Assembly: GCA_018333075.1 (NCBI GenBank)
Contig: BORH01000009.1
Coordinates: 1-64,000 of the forward strand
Length of the DNA: 64,000 bases
Direction of reading: 5' to 3'
From: Heyndrickxia sporothermodurans
GTDB taxonomy: Bacteria; Bacillota; Bacilli; Bacillales; Bacillaceae_C
The notes beneath the pieces are model-generated. The model worked only from the letters and a program-made list of their open reading frames with translations, did not search any database and was not told the DNA's origin. Of this stretch, positions 43,237 to 52,774 are shown one piece after another. A program made the translations under genes and the position numbers. Positions within the stretch are counted from its first letter, which is position 1; every line of letters begins with the position of its first letter.

Positions 43237-44249
43237 CTAAACCTTACCTTTTCTTTGTTCCGTAGCACCTGAATCAATTCAGCAACAATACTAATGGCAA
43301 TTTCCTCAGCGCCTTTTGCGCCTATATCTAGCCCTACTGGAGAAAAAACGGAAGGTGGGATAGATGCACATCCGACTAAGCGCTCTGTTCTTTTTCTTGG
43401 TCCGAGAATTCCAATGTAGGAGAGTTCTTCATTTCTTAACAAAGATAATAATTCCTTATCTTTTTGAAAATGATGAGTCATTACAACGACATAATCATCT
43501 TTTGTAAATTCAATTTTGTTATACACTTCCTTTGGAAATCCAACGATAAAGTTACTTGCATAAGGAAATTGTTTTTGATTACAGAGGAGGGGGCGCCAGT
43601 CACATAATGTGATAAAAAAACCCACCTGAGCAGCAATAGTCACTAATGGTTTTGCATCTTGACCTGCTCCAAATATAAATAATCGTGGTTTTGGCTTGTA
43701 TTGATGAATAAATAGAGGAGTATTTTTTATATAATATAAACCACTTTTCGTTGATGAGATTTCTTCTGAAAAAGGAAATGAATCACCAAAGGATGGACTC
43801 TTTTGTGGAAAATAACTATTTGCAATAAGCTGAAAATCTTGGGTAAATTGTTTAATATGTAATACAGAATCCCCTTTATCTAATAAACTTTTTAAAGTTA
43901 GTAGCTGGGGATGTAATTGATCATTCATCGGTTCTAATAATATGTGTAAAATTCCATTACACCCCGCTCCCTGTCCCCATGATAGATCGGTTTCATCTCT
44001 CATATCATAGGTTAAAACCTGTGCTTTCCCTTCCTTTAAAATCTGCTCACTCTTGTATTGTAGTTCCTCTTCAAGACAACCAGCACTTAGCATACCAATC
44101 TGCTTTCCACTTTCCATAATTAGCATACATGCGCCTTCCTTTTTATATGAAGATCCTTCTACATGGATAATCGTTGCTATAACACTATCTTCTTTCATTA
44201 AAGGGAGTTCAGGGAAAATTTGAAACACATCATCCAAATCACTCACCAC
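43233..44249 (-). CDS. pucA: XdhC/CoxI family maturation factor (PucA-like)
   Basis: The 338-residue protein has the XdhC_CoxI domain (ATIIHVEGSSYKKEGACMLI, GCLEEELQYKSEQIL, WGQGAGCNGILHILLEP) and a C-terminal Rossmann-like XdhC_C domain (RLFIFGAGQDAKPLVTIA, YIGILGPRKRTERL, GLDIGAKGAEEIAISI). These factors sulfurate and insert the molybdenum cofactor. It opens the puc-like operon. The start is GTG, with GGGAAG close upstream; a TTG a few codons in is possible. Confidence 0.87.
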   Translation of the reverse strand: MVSDLDDVFQIFPELPLMKEDSVIATIIHVEGSSYKKEGACMLIMESGKQIGMLSAGCLEEELQYKSEQILKEGKAQVLTYDMRDETDLSWGQGAGCNGILHILLEPMNDQLHPQLLTLKSLLDKGDSVLHIKQFTQDFQLIANSYFPQKSPSFGDSFPFSEEISSTKSGLYYIKNTPLFIHQYKPKPRLFIFGAGQDAKPLVTIAAQVGFFITLCDWRPLLCNQKQFPYASNFIVGFPKEVYNKIEFTKDDYVVVMTHHFQKDKELLSLLRNEELSYIGILGPRKRTERLVGCASIPPSVFSPVGLDIGAKGAEEIAISIVAELIQVLRNKEKVRFR

Positions 44250-44548
44250 TTCCCATTTGTACTATAATCAATGTATTCAGTAAGTGTAGAGGATTAGAAT
44301 GGATTTTATTGAAACTATTAATATTTAATTTTTTTTGCTAGTCTCAATGAATGATTAACAATCACTGAAGTCTAGTTATACTAATCCTTCAATAATCTAC
44401 TATATTTTTTTCAAGCTGATGAAGCGTTTATTAAAGACTTTTCCATTCTAAATATTATAAATAAAAAATTAAAACACCTATAATATACCTAAACTCCATA
44501 TTAACCACCCATTTTCAATTTTGCTTGTCCTAATTAATATAAAAAACC
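44250..44548. promoter_or_regulatory. upstream region of the puc-like operon
   Basis: About 300 nt of AT-rich DNA with no gene. On the minus strand a TATAGT (near 44265-44275) lies about 20 nt before the operon start and can be its -10; the -35 is poor, which suggests an activator. No clear operator was found. Confidence 0.35.
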
Positions 44549-44597
44549 AATAAAAAGATATTCAAGCTCCTGTAGTTTCAAGAGTTCAAATATCTTT
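44549..44597 (-). terminator. terminator of the FUSC-type gene
   Basis: AAAGATATT and AATATCTTT pair around an inner CTCTTG/CAGGAG stem; on the minus strand TTTTTATT follows. Confidence 0.7.
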
Positions 44598-44665
44598 AAA
44601 CTAGTCCTTAAATACCCCTAAGCAGAGGTAAATAGTAGTTTTTATAATTTCCATTGTAATCATTT

Positions 44666-45649
44666 TTAGGATTTGGTATTTGAATCATTAATAAATCGAT
44701 TCGTTTCCTGAAATAGTACCATATGACAACGCTGCCCGAACTGCTCATCTGATAATGACATTTGTTGCGGAAAAGATAATCCTCTTTCCAGATGAGCTAC
44801 ATTTTTACTAAAGCTTTTCATTTGATTCGACCATAAATCTTTATCTTCCTCTGTCATTGTCCCAGAAGATCCCCAATCTTTAAATGTCCCTACTATTTCA
44901 AGTAAATATCTATAGCCATTACTTATCTTTTTTGTTTTTTGATTATATACCTTTAACTCTTCTCCTTTTTTTTTACCAAAAGGAGCATAGCTAAAAACCT
45001 GTGCCGTTTGTTTCAGATCCTTTTTCATTTTCTGCAGATTTTGAAAGGCTTGGGTCAATTGTTTCTGGTATTGGCTTCCCTTTACAGAATCACATCCAGT
45101 TTTTATCCAAATTGAAAATTCCATAAATAAAGACGACAACTCACTTGAATAAGCTTCATAAGCTTCATTTGCCTTTTTGACAAACGTATTTGGGAATAAA
45201 TATAAATTTATAATGATGGCAAACAACGCACCTATAAAGGTGTCCTTAATACGGTCAAACGCATAATAGTTAGAATAATCTTCTAGTGCAAAAACAAGTA
45301 AAATGGTGAGGACTACTTGTTCAATAACTGTCGCATTTAATCTCAACCATTTTGTTAAAAATGAACCTCCTAAAAGTAACAACCCTAAAATCCATCCATT
45401 TTGGGGTACCTCCTTTATAAATAAAATAATTAGAAGAACCCCGATTATTGTCCCAATAAAACGATACAAGGCGAAATGTATCGTACGATCAAGCATCGGT
45501 TTAAGGCATAAAATAACAGTCAGAGGAGCTAAATAAGGGTGGTGGGAACCAAAAAGATCGGCAATCTCCCACGAAAATGCAGATGCAATCGCTGTTTTCC
45601 AAATGATCAGCGATCGGTTATCAAGTATTGTTTCCTTTTTATATTTCAT
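44666..45649 (-). CDS. FUSC/aromatic-acid exporter family membrane protein, YqjA-like
   Basis: The 327-residue protein has about five to six helices in residues 15-155 (GSHHPYLAPLTVILCLKP, TIIGVLLIILF) and a soluble C-terminal domain of about 165 residues rich in charged helices. This is the plan of ArAE/FUSC proteins such as B. subtilis YqjA. An efflux role is inferred from the family; no partner is adjacent. Confidence 0.82.
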   Translation of the reverse strand: MKYKKETILDNRSLIIWKTAIASAFSWEIADLFGSHHPYLAPLTVILCLKPMLDRTIHFALYRFIGTIIGVLLIILFIKEVPQNGWILGLLLLGGSFLTKWLRLNATVIEQVVLTILLVFALEDYSNYYAFDRIKDTFIGALFAIIINLYLFPNTFVKKANEAYEAYSSELSSLFMEFSIWIKTGCDSVKGSQYQKQLTQAFQNLQKMKKDLKQTAQVFSYAPFGKKKGEELKVYNQKTKKISNGYRYLLEIVGTFKDWGSSGTMTEEDKDLWSNQMKSFSKNVAHLERGLSFPQQMSLSDEQFGQRCHMVLFQETNRFINDSNTKS

Positions 45650-45967
45650 TAATATTTATCAGTCCTTTTTTAGGTTGATAAATAATAGTTTTCATATTTT
45701 TATTAGGATTTATACAACCCCTTACCTTTATAAAGAAAGCTATATTCGTAATTCTATGAAAAAAGCCTTTACAGAAAATAGCCAGAGGAAAAGGAAATTG
45801 AAATAACATTTTTGTCATATATCGGGTAATTCACACATAGTAGTAAAGAAAATTCAATTCTTGTAAACAAACCTAAAGTTCGAAATAAAAATTGACCTAA
45901 ATGGACTACATGCATTGAAAATATTTCGTTACCCTAAATTAATAGAATCATTCGAGGTGAAAAAAAT
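45650..45967. promoter_or_regulatory. divergent intergenic region before appD
   Basis: The 318 nt separate the FUSC-type gene from appD. A possible appD promoter is TTGAAA with ATTAAT 17 nt downstream (about 45917-45946). An AAAATTCAATTCTT element around 45850 might be a CodY-type site but is degenerate. No gene with an SD was found. Confidence 0.35.
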
Positions 45968-46936
45968 ATGCAAGAAGCATTACTAAAAGTGGAAGGATTA
46001 AAAACTTATTTCTACTTAGATGACAAAAAAATAGCTAAAGCAGTAGATGATATTCAATTTACTATTCATCCCGGTGAAACAGTTGCTCTCGTAGGTGAAT
46101 CTGGTAGTGGAAAAAGCATCACCTCTCTTTCTATTATGCAGTTAATTAACAAGCCTGGAAGAATAGAAAAAGGAACCATCCTTTTCAATGGACAGGATCT
46201 TGTAAAGCTATCAGAAAAAGAAATGGCAAAGGTACGAGGTAATGATTTAGCAATGATTTTTCAAGAACCAATGACAGCATTAAATCCTGTATTTACTATT
46301 GGAAACCAAATCATGGAAACGTTAATAAAGCATAAAAAGTTAACTAAAATGCAGGCACATAAGAAAGCAATTGAATTATTAAAGATGGTTGGTTTTCCAC
46401 GTGCAGAAGAAACGATCAATGAATACCCACATCAGTTATCTGGTGGGATGCGACAACGTGCTATGATCGCAATCGCCATGTCATGTGATCCAAAACTACT
46501 TATTGCAGATGAACCTACAACAGCACTTGATGTTACCATTCAAGCGCAAATATTAGATTTAATGAATGAAATGAAGCAGAAATTCAACACGGCTATTCTG
46601 CTTATTACACATGACCTTGGAGTGGTTGCTGAATACGCTGATCGAGTGATGGTCATGTATGGAGGACAAATTGTTGAAGATACGACTGTTGAACAATTAT
46701 TTTCCGATCCAAAACATCCATATACAACCGGATTACTTGAAAGTTTGCCTAGTATTGATAAAGAGGTCAAAAGACTAGGCGCCATCAAAGGAACTGTCCC
46801 ACCCTCACATAGTTTTCCAAGTGGATGTCGTTTTTCTGATCGTTGTCCAAATGTGATGGAGCAATGCCAACAAGCTCTTCCTCAACTACTTTCGATTGAA
46901 ACAGGACACAAGGTTAGATGCTATCTCTATGACTAA
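45968..46936 (+). CDS. appD: oligopeptide ABC transporter ATP-binding protein
   Basis: The 322-residue ATPase has Walker [12 protein letters not shown], signature [15 protein letters not shown] and Walker [21 protein letters not shown]. It ends in the oligopeptide/dipeptide C-terminal domain ([28 protein letters not shown]), with four Cys that bind an iron-sulfur cluster in some relatives. The gene order D-F-A-B-C matches B. subtilis app. GAGGTG precedes the ATG. Confidence 0.9.
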   Translation: MQEALLKVEGLKTYFYLDDKKIAKAVDDIQFTIHPGETVALVGESGSGKSITSLSIMQLINKPGRIEKGTILFNGQDLVKLSEKEMAKVRGNDLAMIFQEPMTALNPVFTIGNQIMETLIKHKKLTKMQAHKKAIELLKMVGFPRAEETINEYPHQLSGGMRQRAMIAIAMSCDPKLLIADEPTTALDVTIQAQILDLMNEMKQKFNTAILLITHDLGVVAEYADRVMVMYGGQIVEDTTVEQLFSDPKHPYTTGLLESLPSIDKEVKRLGAIKGTVPPSHSFPSGCRFSDRCPNVMEQCQQALPQLLSIETGHKVRCYLYD

Positions 46937-46951
46937 GGAGGATTATTTTTC

Positions 46952-47956
46952 ATGCCATTTAACAAAATAGATGTAAAGAAAGAGCAGGATGGGGAGCTTA
47001 TTCTACAAGCAAAAAATATAAAAAAATATTTCCCTATTAAGGGCGGTATTCTACGGACTACAATCGGACACGTAAAAGCAGTAGATAATGTTTCCATCGA
47101 TATAAAAAAAGGTGAGACATTAGGCATTGTTGGGGAGTCCGGTTCAGGTAAATCAACATTAGGAAGGGTTATTCTTCGATTACTTGAACCAACAGAAGGT
47201 CAAATAATCTTTGAAAATAATGATATCTCTCATTTAGGTAATCGTCAGCTGCGTGACTATCGAAAAAATATGCAAATCGTCTTTCAAGATCCATTCGCTT
47301 CTCTAAACTCAAAAATGAGTGTAGCTGAATTAATCGAAGAACCACTTGTCGTACAAACCTCACTTAAAAAATCAGAAAGAAAAGAAAAAGCCATTGAATT
47401 ATTAGAAAAAGTTGGATTGCGTGCCGAGGACCGATTGAAATATCCTCATGAATTTTCTGGCGGTCAACGTCAACGAATTAGCATTGCCCGAGCATTAGCT
47501 CTACATCCCAAATTTGTTATTTGTGATGAACCAGTTTCTGCATTAGATGTTTCTATACAAGCACAGGTACTTAATTTAATGTCTGATTTACAGGATGAGT
47601 TTAATTTAACCTACTTATTTATTTCACATGATTTAAGTGTAGTCAAACATATTAGTAATCGTGTTGCAGTTATGTATCTTGGCCGTATAGTAGAAATTGC
47701 CCCTAAAAAAAACTTATATGACCAACCACTTCATCCATACACACAAGCACTCTTATCATCAGCTCCAACAACGAACATTCAAAATCGACGAGAAAAAATC
47801 ATCCTGAAAGGCGATCTTCCAAGCCCAGCTAATCCGCCTTCAGGATGTGCATTTCGTACTAGATGTCCACTTGTTCATGAAAAATGTGTCGAAGTACGTC
47901 CAGAACTAAAAGGGATGGGAAATGGACACTTTGTCTCCTGTCATTTACACACATAG
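46952..47956 (+). CDS. appF: oligopeptide ABC transporter ATP-binding protein
   Basis: The 334-residue ATPase shows Walker [25 protein letters not shown], signature [15 protein letters not shown] (a Phe-for-Leu variant) and [16 protein letters not shown]. It has the same cysteine-containing C-terminal domain as AppD ([16 protein letters not shown]). It forms the ATPase heterodimer with AppD and starts 15 nt after it. Confidence 0.9.
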   Translation: MPFNKIDVKKEQDGELILQAKNIKKYFPIKGGILRTTIGHVKAVDNVSIDIKKGETLGIVGESGSGKSTLGRVILRLLEPTEGQIIFENNDISHLGNRQLRDYRKNMQIVFQDPFASLNSKMSVAELIEEPLVVQTSLKKSERKEKAIELLEKVGLRAEDRLKYPHEFSGGQRQRISIARALALHPKFVICDEPVSALDVSIQAQVLNLMSDLQDEFNLTYLFISHDLSVVKHISNRVAVMYLGRIVEIAPKKNLYDQPLHPYTQALLSSAPTTNIQNRREKIILKGDLPSPANPPSGCAFRTRCPLVHEKCVEVRPELKGMGNGHFVSCHLHT

Positions 47957-47998
47957 TATGAAACATATAAAAAAACAAATCCATAAAGGAGGTGATGA

Positions 47999-48022
47999 AT
48001 GGCAAAGGCTTTTGGGTTTTAA
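47999..48022 (+). CDS. possible 7-codon leader ORF between appF and appA
   Basis: AAAGGAGGTGAT, an essentially complete anti-SD match, lies 6 nt before ATG 47999, yet the frame MAKAFGF stops after seven codons, 33 nt before appA. It may be a translation-coupling or leader ORF, or simply a strong ribosome entry site. Confidence 0.3.
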   Translation: MAKAFGF

Positions 48023-48054
48023 CTGTAAGGGGATACTAAAAAGGGGGAAATCAA

Positions 48055-49833
48055 ATGAAAAAAAAGAAAGGTTGGCTGCTCAGTCTTGTCTTTATTCTCA
48101 TATTGAGTATGCTGCTGGCAGCATGTAAAGGTGGAGACACTACAAAAGAAGGCAATAAAGGCAAAGACAATCCTGGAGAAAAGGCGGGAGAACCACAAAA
48201 GGGTGGAACCATAACTGGAGCAATGGATACAGCACCAGCAGGAGTATTTAACCCAATATTCTACACAGATGCCTATGAAAGTAATATCTTGTCATTCACA
48301 CACGAAAGCTTAGTCTCTCAAAATGAAAAACTAGAATTTATCCCTTCATTGGCGAAAAAATGGGAGTTCAATAAGGATCAAACAGAAGTTACATTTACAT
48401 TAGAAGATAATGTTAAATGGCATGATGGAGAACCATTTACCGCAAATGATGTTGTTTTCACCTATAAGGCTATCTCTAGTCCTGGCTACGTAGAAGCAGG
48501 CGGTGTTCGAACTGAATATGTAGATAAATTACTCGGCTATGAAGATTTCAATTCTGGAAAGACAGATAAGTTTGAGGGAGTCGTTGCTAAAGACGACCAC
48601 ACCGTTGTATTTAAATTTGCACAGCCAAATGTAACAGCTCTTGATAATGCCAGCTTTTCAATTATTCCAGAGCATATCTTTAAGGATATTCCGATAAAAG
48701 ATATTCCTAAGGCTGGAGCAACATTAAATCCTGGAGAAGTAATTGGAACAGGTCCATTTAAATTTACAAAAATGGTTGAAGGGGAACAATATATTCTTGA
48801 GAAGAATAAGGATTATTGGAAAGGTGAACCATATCTTGATCAAATCGTTTGGAAGGTTGTTAACCAATCGGTCATTGTCGGAATGTTAGAAACCGGAGAG
48901 CTCGATTTTGTGGCAGACCCGAACGGGTTCCAACCAGCAGACTATGATTCAGTTAGTGCAATGAATAACATTAAAATAATAGAGCAGCCTAAATTTGGTT
49001 ATCAATTAATGGGATTTATGACGAATCATCGGACAAAAGAAGATGTGAAGGTAGGGGTCATAAAACCTGATAACTGGGTACCGAATAAGAAAGTTTCAGA
49101 TAAACGTGTCCGCCAAGCTATAGCATATGCCATTGATCGCGAAGGGCTGATTAAAGCTTTACTTCACGGTCGAGGAGCAGTAATCAATGCACCAATTGCC
49201 ACGCAATTCTCCGCTTATGATGGAGAAAAACCAAATCAATATAAATTTAATGTTGAGGAAGCAAAGAAACTACTTGATAAAGCAGGTTATGTTGACAAAA
49301 ATAATGACGGTTTTCGTGAAGATCCGAAAGGTAATAAATGGGTTCTTACATTAAACTATCCAAATGGAAATGAACTTCGTATGCGTTCTGCACCAATTAT
49401 TCAGGAAATGCTTGAAGCAGTTGGTATAAAAATTGATCTTCGCCAGCCTATTGAGTTTTCAGCTTATTCTGACACGCTTGAAAAGAAAAGTGATGATTGG
49501 GATCTTTACTTACTTGGATGGAGCTTAAGCAGTACAGACCCAGATCCAAGCGGATTATGGAGTTCAACCGCTGCTTACAATTATGGACGTTGGTACAATA
49601 AGGAGTCCGATGCAATAATGAAAAAAGCTGTTACACCGCCAGACGCATTTGAACAGTCATATCGTGATCAAGTATATAGTGATTGGCAAGTATTATTCCA
49701 AGATGATTTACCTGCATTAATCCTGTATGCCCAAAACACATTATGGGGATATAACAACCGATTGCATAATGTGAAACCTCTTCCGTATTCTATGTACAAT
49801 GATACACATCTATGGTGGGTATCTTCTAAATAA
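48055..49833 (+). CDS. appA: oligopeptide ABC transporter substrate-binding lipoprotein
   Basis: The 592-residue lipoprotein (lipobox MLLAAC) has the SBP_bac_5 fold: LVSQNEKLEFIPSLAKKWEF, VKWHDGEPFTANDVVFTYK and VRQAIAYAIDREGLIKALL. It is longer than B. subtilis AppA (about 543), which suits large-peptide binding. Its SD is AAGGGGGAA. A hairpin with a T-run separates it from appB, so binding-protein mRNA probably exceeds permease mRNA. Confidence 0.9.
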   Translation: MKKKKGWLLSLVFILILSMLLAACKGGDTTKEGNKGKDNPGEKAGEPQKGGTITGAMDTAPAGVFNPIFYTDAYESNILSFTHESLVSQNEKLEFIPSLAKKWEFNKDQTEVTFTLEDNVKWHDGEPFTANDVVFTYKAISSPGYVEAGGVRTEYVDKLLGYEDFNSGKTDKFEGVVAKDDHTVVFKFAQPNVTALDNASFSIIPEHIFKDIPIKDIPKAGATLNPGEVIGTGPFKFTKMVEGEQYILEKNKDYWKGEPYLDQIVWKVVNQSVIVGMLETGELDFVADPNGFQPADYDSVSAMNNIKIIEQPKFGYQLMGFMTNHRTKEDVKVGVIKPDNWVPNKKVSDKRVRQAIAYAIDREGLIKALLHGRGAVINAPIATQFSAYDGEKPNQYKFNVEEAKKLLDKAGYVDKNNDGFREDPKGNKWVLTLNYPNGNELRMRSAPIIQEMLEAVGIKIDLRQPIEFSAYSDTLEKKSDDWDLYLLGWSLSSTDPDPSGLWSSTAAYNYGRWYNKESDAIMKKAVTPPDAFEQSYRDQVYSDWQVLFQDDLPALILYAQNTLWGYNNRLHNVKPLPYSMYNDTHLWWVSSK

Positions 49834-49893
49834 AGTTCATTAAATAGAAATATAGTTTTTGATAAAATCCCTATCCAAGGTACAATTTTAGGC

Positions 49894-49927
49894 AACAGAG
49901 TGTATGAAATACGCTCTGTTCCTTTTT
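49894..49927 (+). terminator. intercistronic terminator between appA and appB
   Basis: AACAGAGTGTAT and ATACGCTCTGTT form a 12-bp stem (one T-G pair) with a 3-nt loop, followed by CCTTTTT. It should reduce appB and appC transcription. Confidence 0.8.
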
Positions 49928-50023
49928 AAAAAGTCTATTAGCTGCGACTGACCGGGCTATTCCATATAAGTTATTTATATTTGTCGTTTGTAAGGCTGTA
50001 TATAAAGAAAGGAGGAAAGTGCG

Positions 50024-50989
50024 ATGTATAAATATATCATTCGCCGGATTCTTATTTTTATCCCGATGCTTATTGGTTTAACAATCATTGTTTTTGCACT
50101 TATCCAAGCTGCACCTGGAGATCCTTTTTCCGGACGGATGGTCGACCCCAAAATAGATCCGAAGGTATATGAGCAACAGAGGAAAGCACGTGGTTTAGAT
50201 GATCCTGTCCATATACAATATTTTCATTGGCTATCTTCTGTAGCTAAAGGAGACTTTGGACAATCTTACACATATAATGGACGTAATGTATCTGAATTAA
50301 TCTCAGATCGAATTGGCAATACCTTTAATTTAGGATTATTTTCACTAATTATTACGATTGTTGTCTCAATTCCCATTGGTATTTATTCTGCTAGAAGGCC
50401 ATATTCTTTGTTAGATTATGGTGCAACTACATTTGGTTTCTTTGGGTTGGCTGTACCCAATTTCTTTTTTGGACTAGTTGCCATTTATGTTTTATCGATT
50501 ACATTAGGATGGTTTCCATCGCAAGGTACCGTTTCGACTCCTGGCCTTACTGGAATTGAATTATTTTTTGACAAGCTTCATCATCTAGTATTACCCGGAA
50601 TTACCCTGGGACTTGCAGGAACGGCTGCATATATGCGTTATATGAGATCGGAAGTCTTAGATGTTCTTGGGAAAGATTTTATTCGGACAGCAAGAGCCAA
50701 AGGGATGAGCGAGCGCAATGTCTTATATAAACATACATTAAGAAATGCTATGATTCCAATCATTACTCTAATCGGCTTTGAAATTGGAGCATTATTAAGT
50801 GGAGCCGTAATTACAGAAGGCGTATTTCAATTTCCTGGTCTTGGTTCATTATTTTTAAGAGCCATAGGGAGCCGTGATTATCCAGTAATTATGGCGATTA
50901 ATTTATTACTTGGTTTCTTCATCCTTTTAGGAAATCTATTAGCTGATATCTTCTACAGCATAGTTGATCCAAGAATCCGCTATGATTGA
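50024..50989 (+). CDS. appB: oligopeptide ABC transporter permease
   Basis: The 321-residue permease has six helices, an N-terminal MYKYIIRRILIFIPMLIGLTIIV segment and the coupling loop RTARAKGMSERNVLYKHTLRNAMIP, all typical of OppB/AppB. GGAGGAAAG is the SD. It begins 190 nt after appA, beyond a terminator. Confidence 0.92.
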   Translation: MYKYIIRRILIFIPMLIGLTIIVFALIQAAPGDPFSGRMVDPKIDPKVYEQQRKARGLDDPVHIQYFHWLSSVAKGDFGQSYTYNGRNVSELISDRIGNTFNLGLFSLIITIVVSIPIGIYSARRPYSLLDYGATTFGFFGLAVPNFFFGLVAIYVLSITLGWFPSQGTVSTPGLTGIELFFDKLHHLVLPGITLGLAGTAAYMRYMRSEVLDVLGKDFIRTARAKGMSERNVLYKHTLRNAMIPIITLIGFEIGALLSGAVITEGVFQFPGLGSLFLRAIGSRDYPVIMAINLLLGFFILLGNLLADIFYSIVDPRIRYD

Positions 50990-51000
50990 GGTGTTCATTA

Positions 51001-51918
51001 ATGAAAAGCGATACATTATTTGATTCAAGTCAAAAACTTCACCCAGTTGAAAAATCGGTAAAAGGGAAAAGTCCTTTTCAACTTGCTATGAAACGCTTTA
51101 TGAAAAATAAGCTGGCCGTTGCAAGTGTAATCATCCTTCTGCTAATTATGCTTGCTGTACTTTTTGCACCGCTTTTTACCGACCAGGTTCCTACTAAATC
51201 CAACTTATTATTAATTGAACAACCACCAAGTGCCGAGCATCTACTTGGTACAGATAGTTCCGGTAGAGACAATCTTTCTCGACTTTTATATGGAGGTCGT
51301 ATTTCGCTTATTGTCGGCTTGAGTGCGATGTTATTTACACTCGTTATAGGAGTTATTCTAGGGTCTATTGCAGGATTTTACGGGGGAATCGTTGATAGTA
51401 TTATTATGCGTATTGCTGATATTATTCTTATGCTGCCATTTCTTGTTCTTGTCTTAACTATTGTCGCAATTTTACAAAAGGTCACCATAGGAATATTTGT
51501 CACCATCATCGCTATTACTTCCTGGCCAAACTTAGCAAGAATTATTCGAGGAACCTATTTGTCTCTTCGAGAGCAAGAATTCGTTTTAGGTGCACGGGCA
51601 ATAGGAGCGAGCGATTTTCGAATCATTTTTAAACATTTTATACCTAACGCCATTGGACCGATTATTGTAAATGCCACACTCATGATGGCAACGATGATCA
51701 TTGTCGAATCCGCACTAAGCTTTATTGGCTTTGGAATTCCACAGCCCACTCCAACATGGGGAAATATGATTTCAGAGGCTCAAAGCATAAGAATCCTGCG
51801 AAATAGTCCAGAGGCGTGGATACCACCTGGATTAGCAATACTTTTAACTGTATTATGTATTAATTTTATCGGTGATGGTCTCCGTGACGCCTTTGATCCG
51901 AAAAGCAAGAACCGATGA
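51001..51918 (+). CDS. appC: oligopeptide ABC transporter permease
   Basis: The 305-residue OppC/AppC-type permease shows HLLGTDSSGRDNLSRLLYGGR and the coupling loop GARAIGASDFRIIFKHFIPN. ATG 51001 is favoured by GAGGTG 7 nt upstream; the longer frame from 50986 overlaps appB. It ends the app unit. Confidence 0.92.
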   Translation: MKSDTLFDSSQKLHPVEKSVKGKSPFQLAMKRFMKNKLAVASVIILLLIMLAVLFAPLFTDQVPTKSNLLLIEQPPSAEHLLGTDSSGRDNLSRLLYGGRISLIVGLSAMLFTLVIGVILGSIAGFYGGIVDSIIMRIADIILMLPFLVLVLTIVAILQKVTIGIFVTIIAITSWPNLARIIRGTYLSLREQEFVLGARAIGASDFRIIFKHFIPNAIGPIIVNATLMMATMIIVESALSFIGFGIPQPTPTWGNMISEAQSIRILRNSPEAWIPPGLAILLTVLCINFIGDGLRDAFDPKSKNR

Positions 51919-51931
51919 AATAGGTACTTAC

Positions 51932-51957
51932 GGGGACATTCAATGGAAGTCCCCCTT
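51932..51957. terminator. terminator between appC and sspH
   Basis: GGGGAC and GTCCCC form the core of a longer imperfect stem; CTTTATTCT follows on the plus strand. Confidence 0.65.
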
Positions 51958-52136
51958 TATTCTTCTAATAAGCTAGTTAGAGCTACCTCTTGCTCTCTGT
52001 CTGGCTGACCTATAGGATAGATTCTCGCAGTATCCTTCTGTTCATCGACATGCTGTATATAAATTGGCTGCCCATTATAGGTTACCTTTACCATTACTGG
52101 TGATTCAGCAATTTCTTGGGCACGTTGCTTATTCAT
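51957..52136 (-). CDS. sspH: H-type small acid-soluble spore protein
   Basis: The 59-residue protein matches SspH in length and pattern: MNKQRAQEIAESP, VKVTYNGQPIYIQHVDEQ and TARIYPIGQP. These proteins are made in the forespore and packed in dormant spores. The start is ATG 52136 with GGAGAG upstream, not the longer frame to 52154. A CATAGTA upstream could be a forespore-type -10, but the -35 is unclear. It shows that the host forms spores. Confidence 0.9.
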   Translation of the reverse strand: MNKQRAQEIAESPVMVKVTYNGQPIYIQHVDEQKDTARIYPIGQPDREQEVALTSLLEE

Positions 52137-52219
52137 TTTTCTCTCTCCTTTCAATATATTTTACTTTTTACTATGTCCTATAAAAATATTCTGTTGATTT
52201 CTAGGTGAATAAAATAAAG

Positions 52220-52245
52220 GTACTAGTTCATACTGAAACTAGTAC
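52220..52245. promoter_or_regulatory. perfect dyad upstream of the DoxX gene
   Basis: GTACTAGTT and AACTAGTAC are exact inverted repeats with an 8-nt spacer, ending 16 nt before the SD. DoxX genes of Bacillus are often controlled by MarR or HxlR-type thiol/quinone sensors that bind such dyads. The identity of the regulator is unknown. Confidence 0.55.
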
Positions 52246-52270
52246 ATCAAGAAATGAAAGAAGGAGCTTT

Positions 52271-52672
52271 ATGGCTGATCTTGGACTTCTAATAATTCGT
52301 CTCGTAATTGGACTTACGTTTGTTGGGCATGGAGCACAAAAATTATTTGGCTGGTTCGGCGGTACAGGACCAAGTAAAACCGGTGAATGGCTGGAATCTA
52401 TTGGAATTAAACCAGGTGGAACGATTTGGGCAATCCTTGCCGGTTTATTCGAGTTTGTAGGTGGAATATTATTTGCTGCTGGATTTTTCACTCCAATTGG
52501 TGCTGGACTAATCGTAATCATCATGATTGATGCTATTCTTTCCGTTCACGGGCGTCATGGCTATTGGTTAACTAATAACGGTTTTGAATATAACTTTGTG
52601 TTAATTGCCGTGGTTGTTGGCGTATCATTAATTGGACCTGGTGACTATGTTTTATTTCCAAGCTTTAAATGA
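52271..52672 (+). CDS. DoxX family membrane protein
   Basis: The 133-residue protein has four helices and the DoxX pattern LLIIRLVIGLTFVGHGAQKLFG, GLFEFVGGILFAAGFFTPIGA. In Bacillus such proteins (CatD, MhqP and relatives) are linked to quinone and thiol stress. ATG 52271 follows AGGAG; the longer frame from 52205 covers the operator dyad and is unlikely. Confidence 0.85.
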   Translation: MADLGLLIIRLVIGLTFVGHGAQKLFGWFGGTGPSKTGEWLESIGIKPGGTIWAILAGLFEFVGGILFAAGFFTPIGAGLIVIIMIDAILSVHGRHGYWLTNNGFEYNFVLIAVVVGVSLIGPGDYVLFPSFK

Positions 52673-52673
52673 C

Positions 52674-52710
52674 AAAAAGCAGGTAATCTCTCTTAATGAT
52701 ACCTGCTTTT
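52674..52710 (+). terminator. terminator of the DoxX gene
   Basis: AAAAGCAGGTA pairs with TACCTGCTTTT around a 14-nt loop. Confidence 0.8.
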
Positions 52711-52774
52711 CAAGAGAGTCTTTCTTGTAAAACCTTTATTTAGTTACAAAGAGTAATATTGAAGCAAAACTAGA

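Noticed and set aside
52137-52204. Sigma-G promoter for sspH
   Set aside because: CATAGTA could serve as a -10, but no acceptable -35 lies at the right distance, so I did not annotate it.
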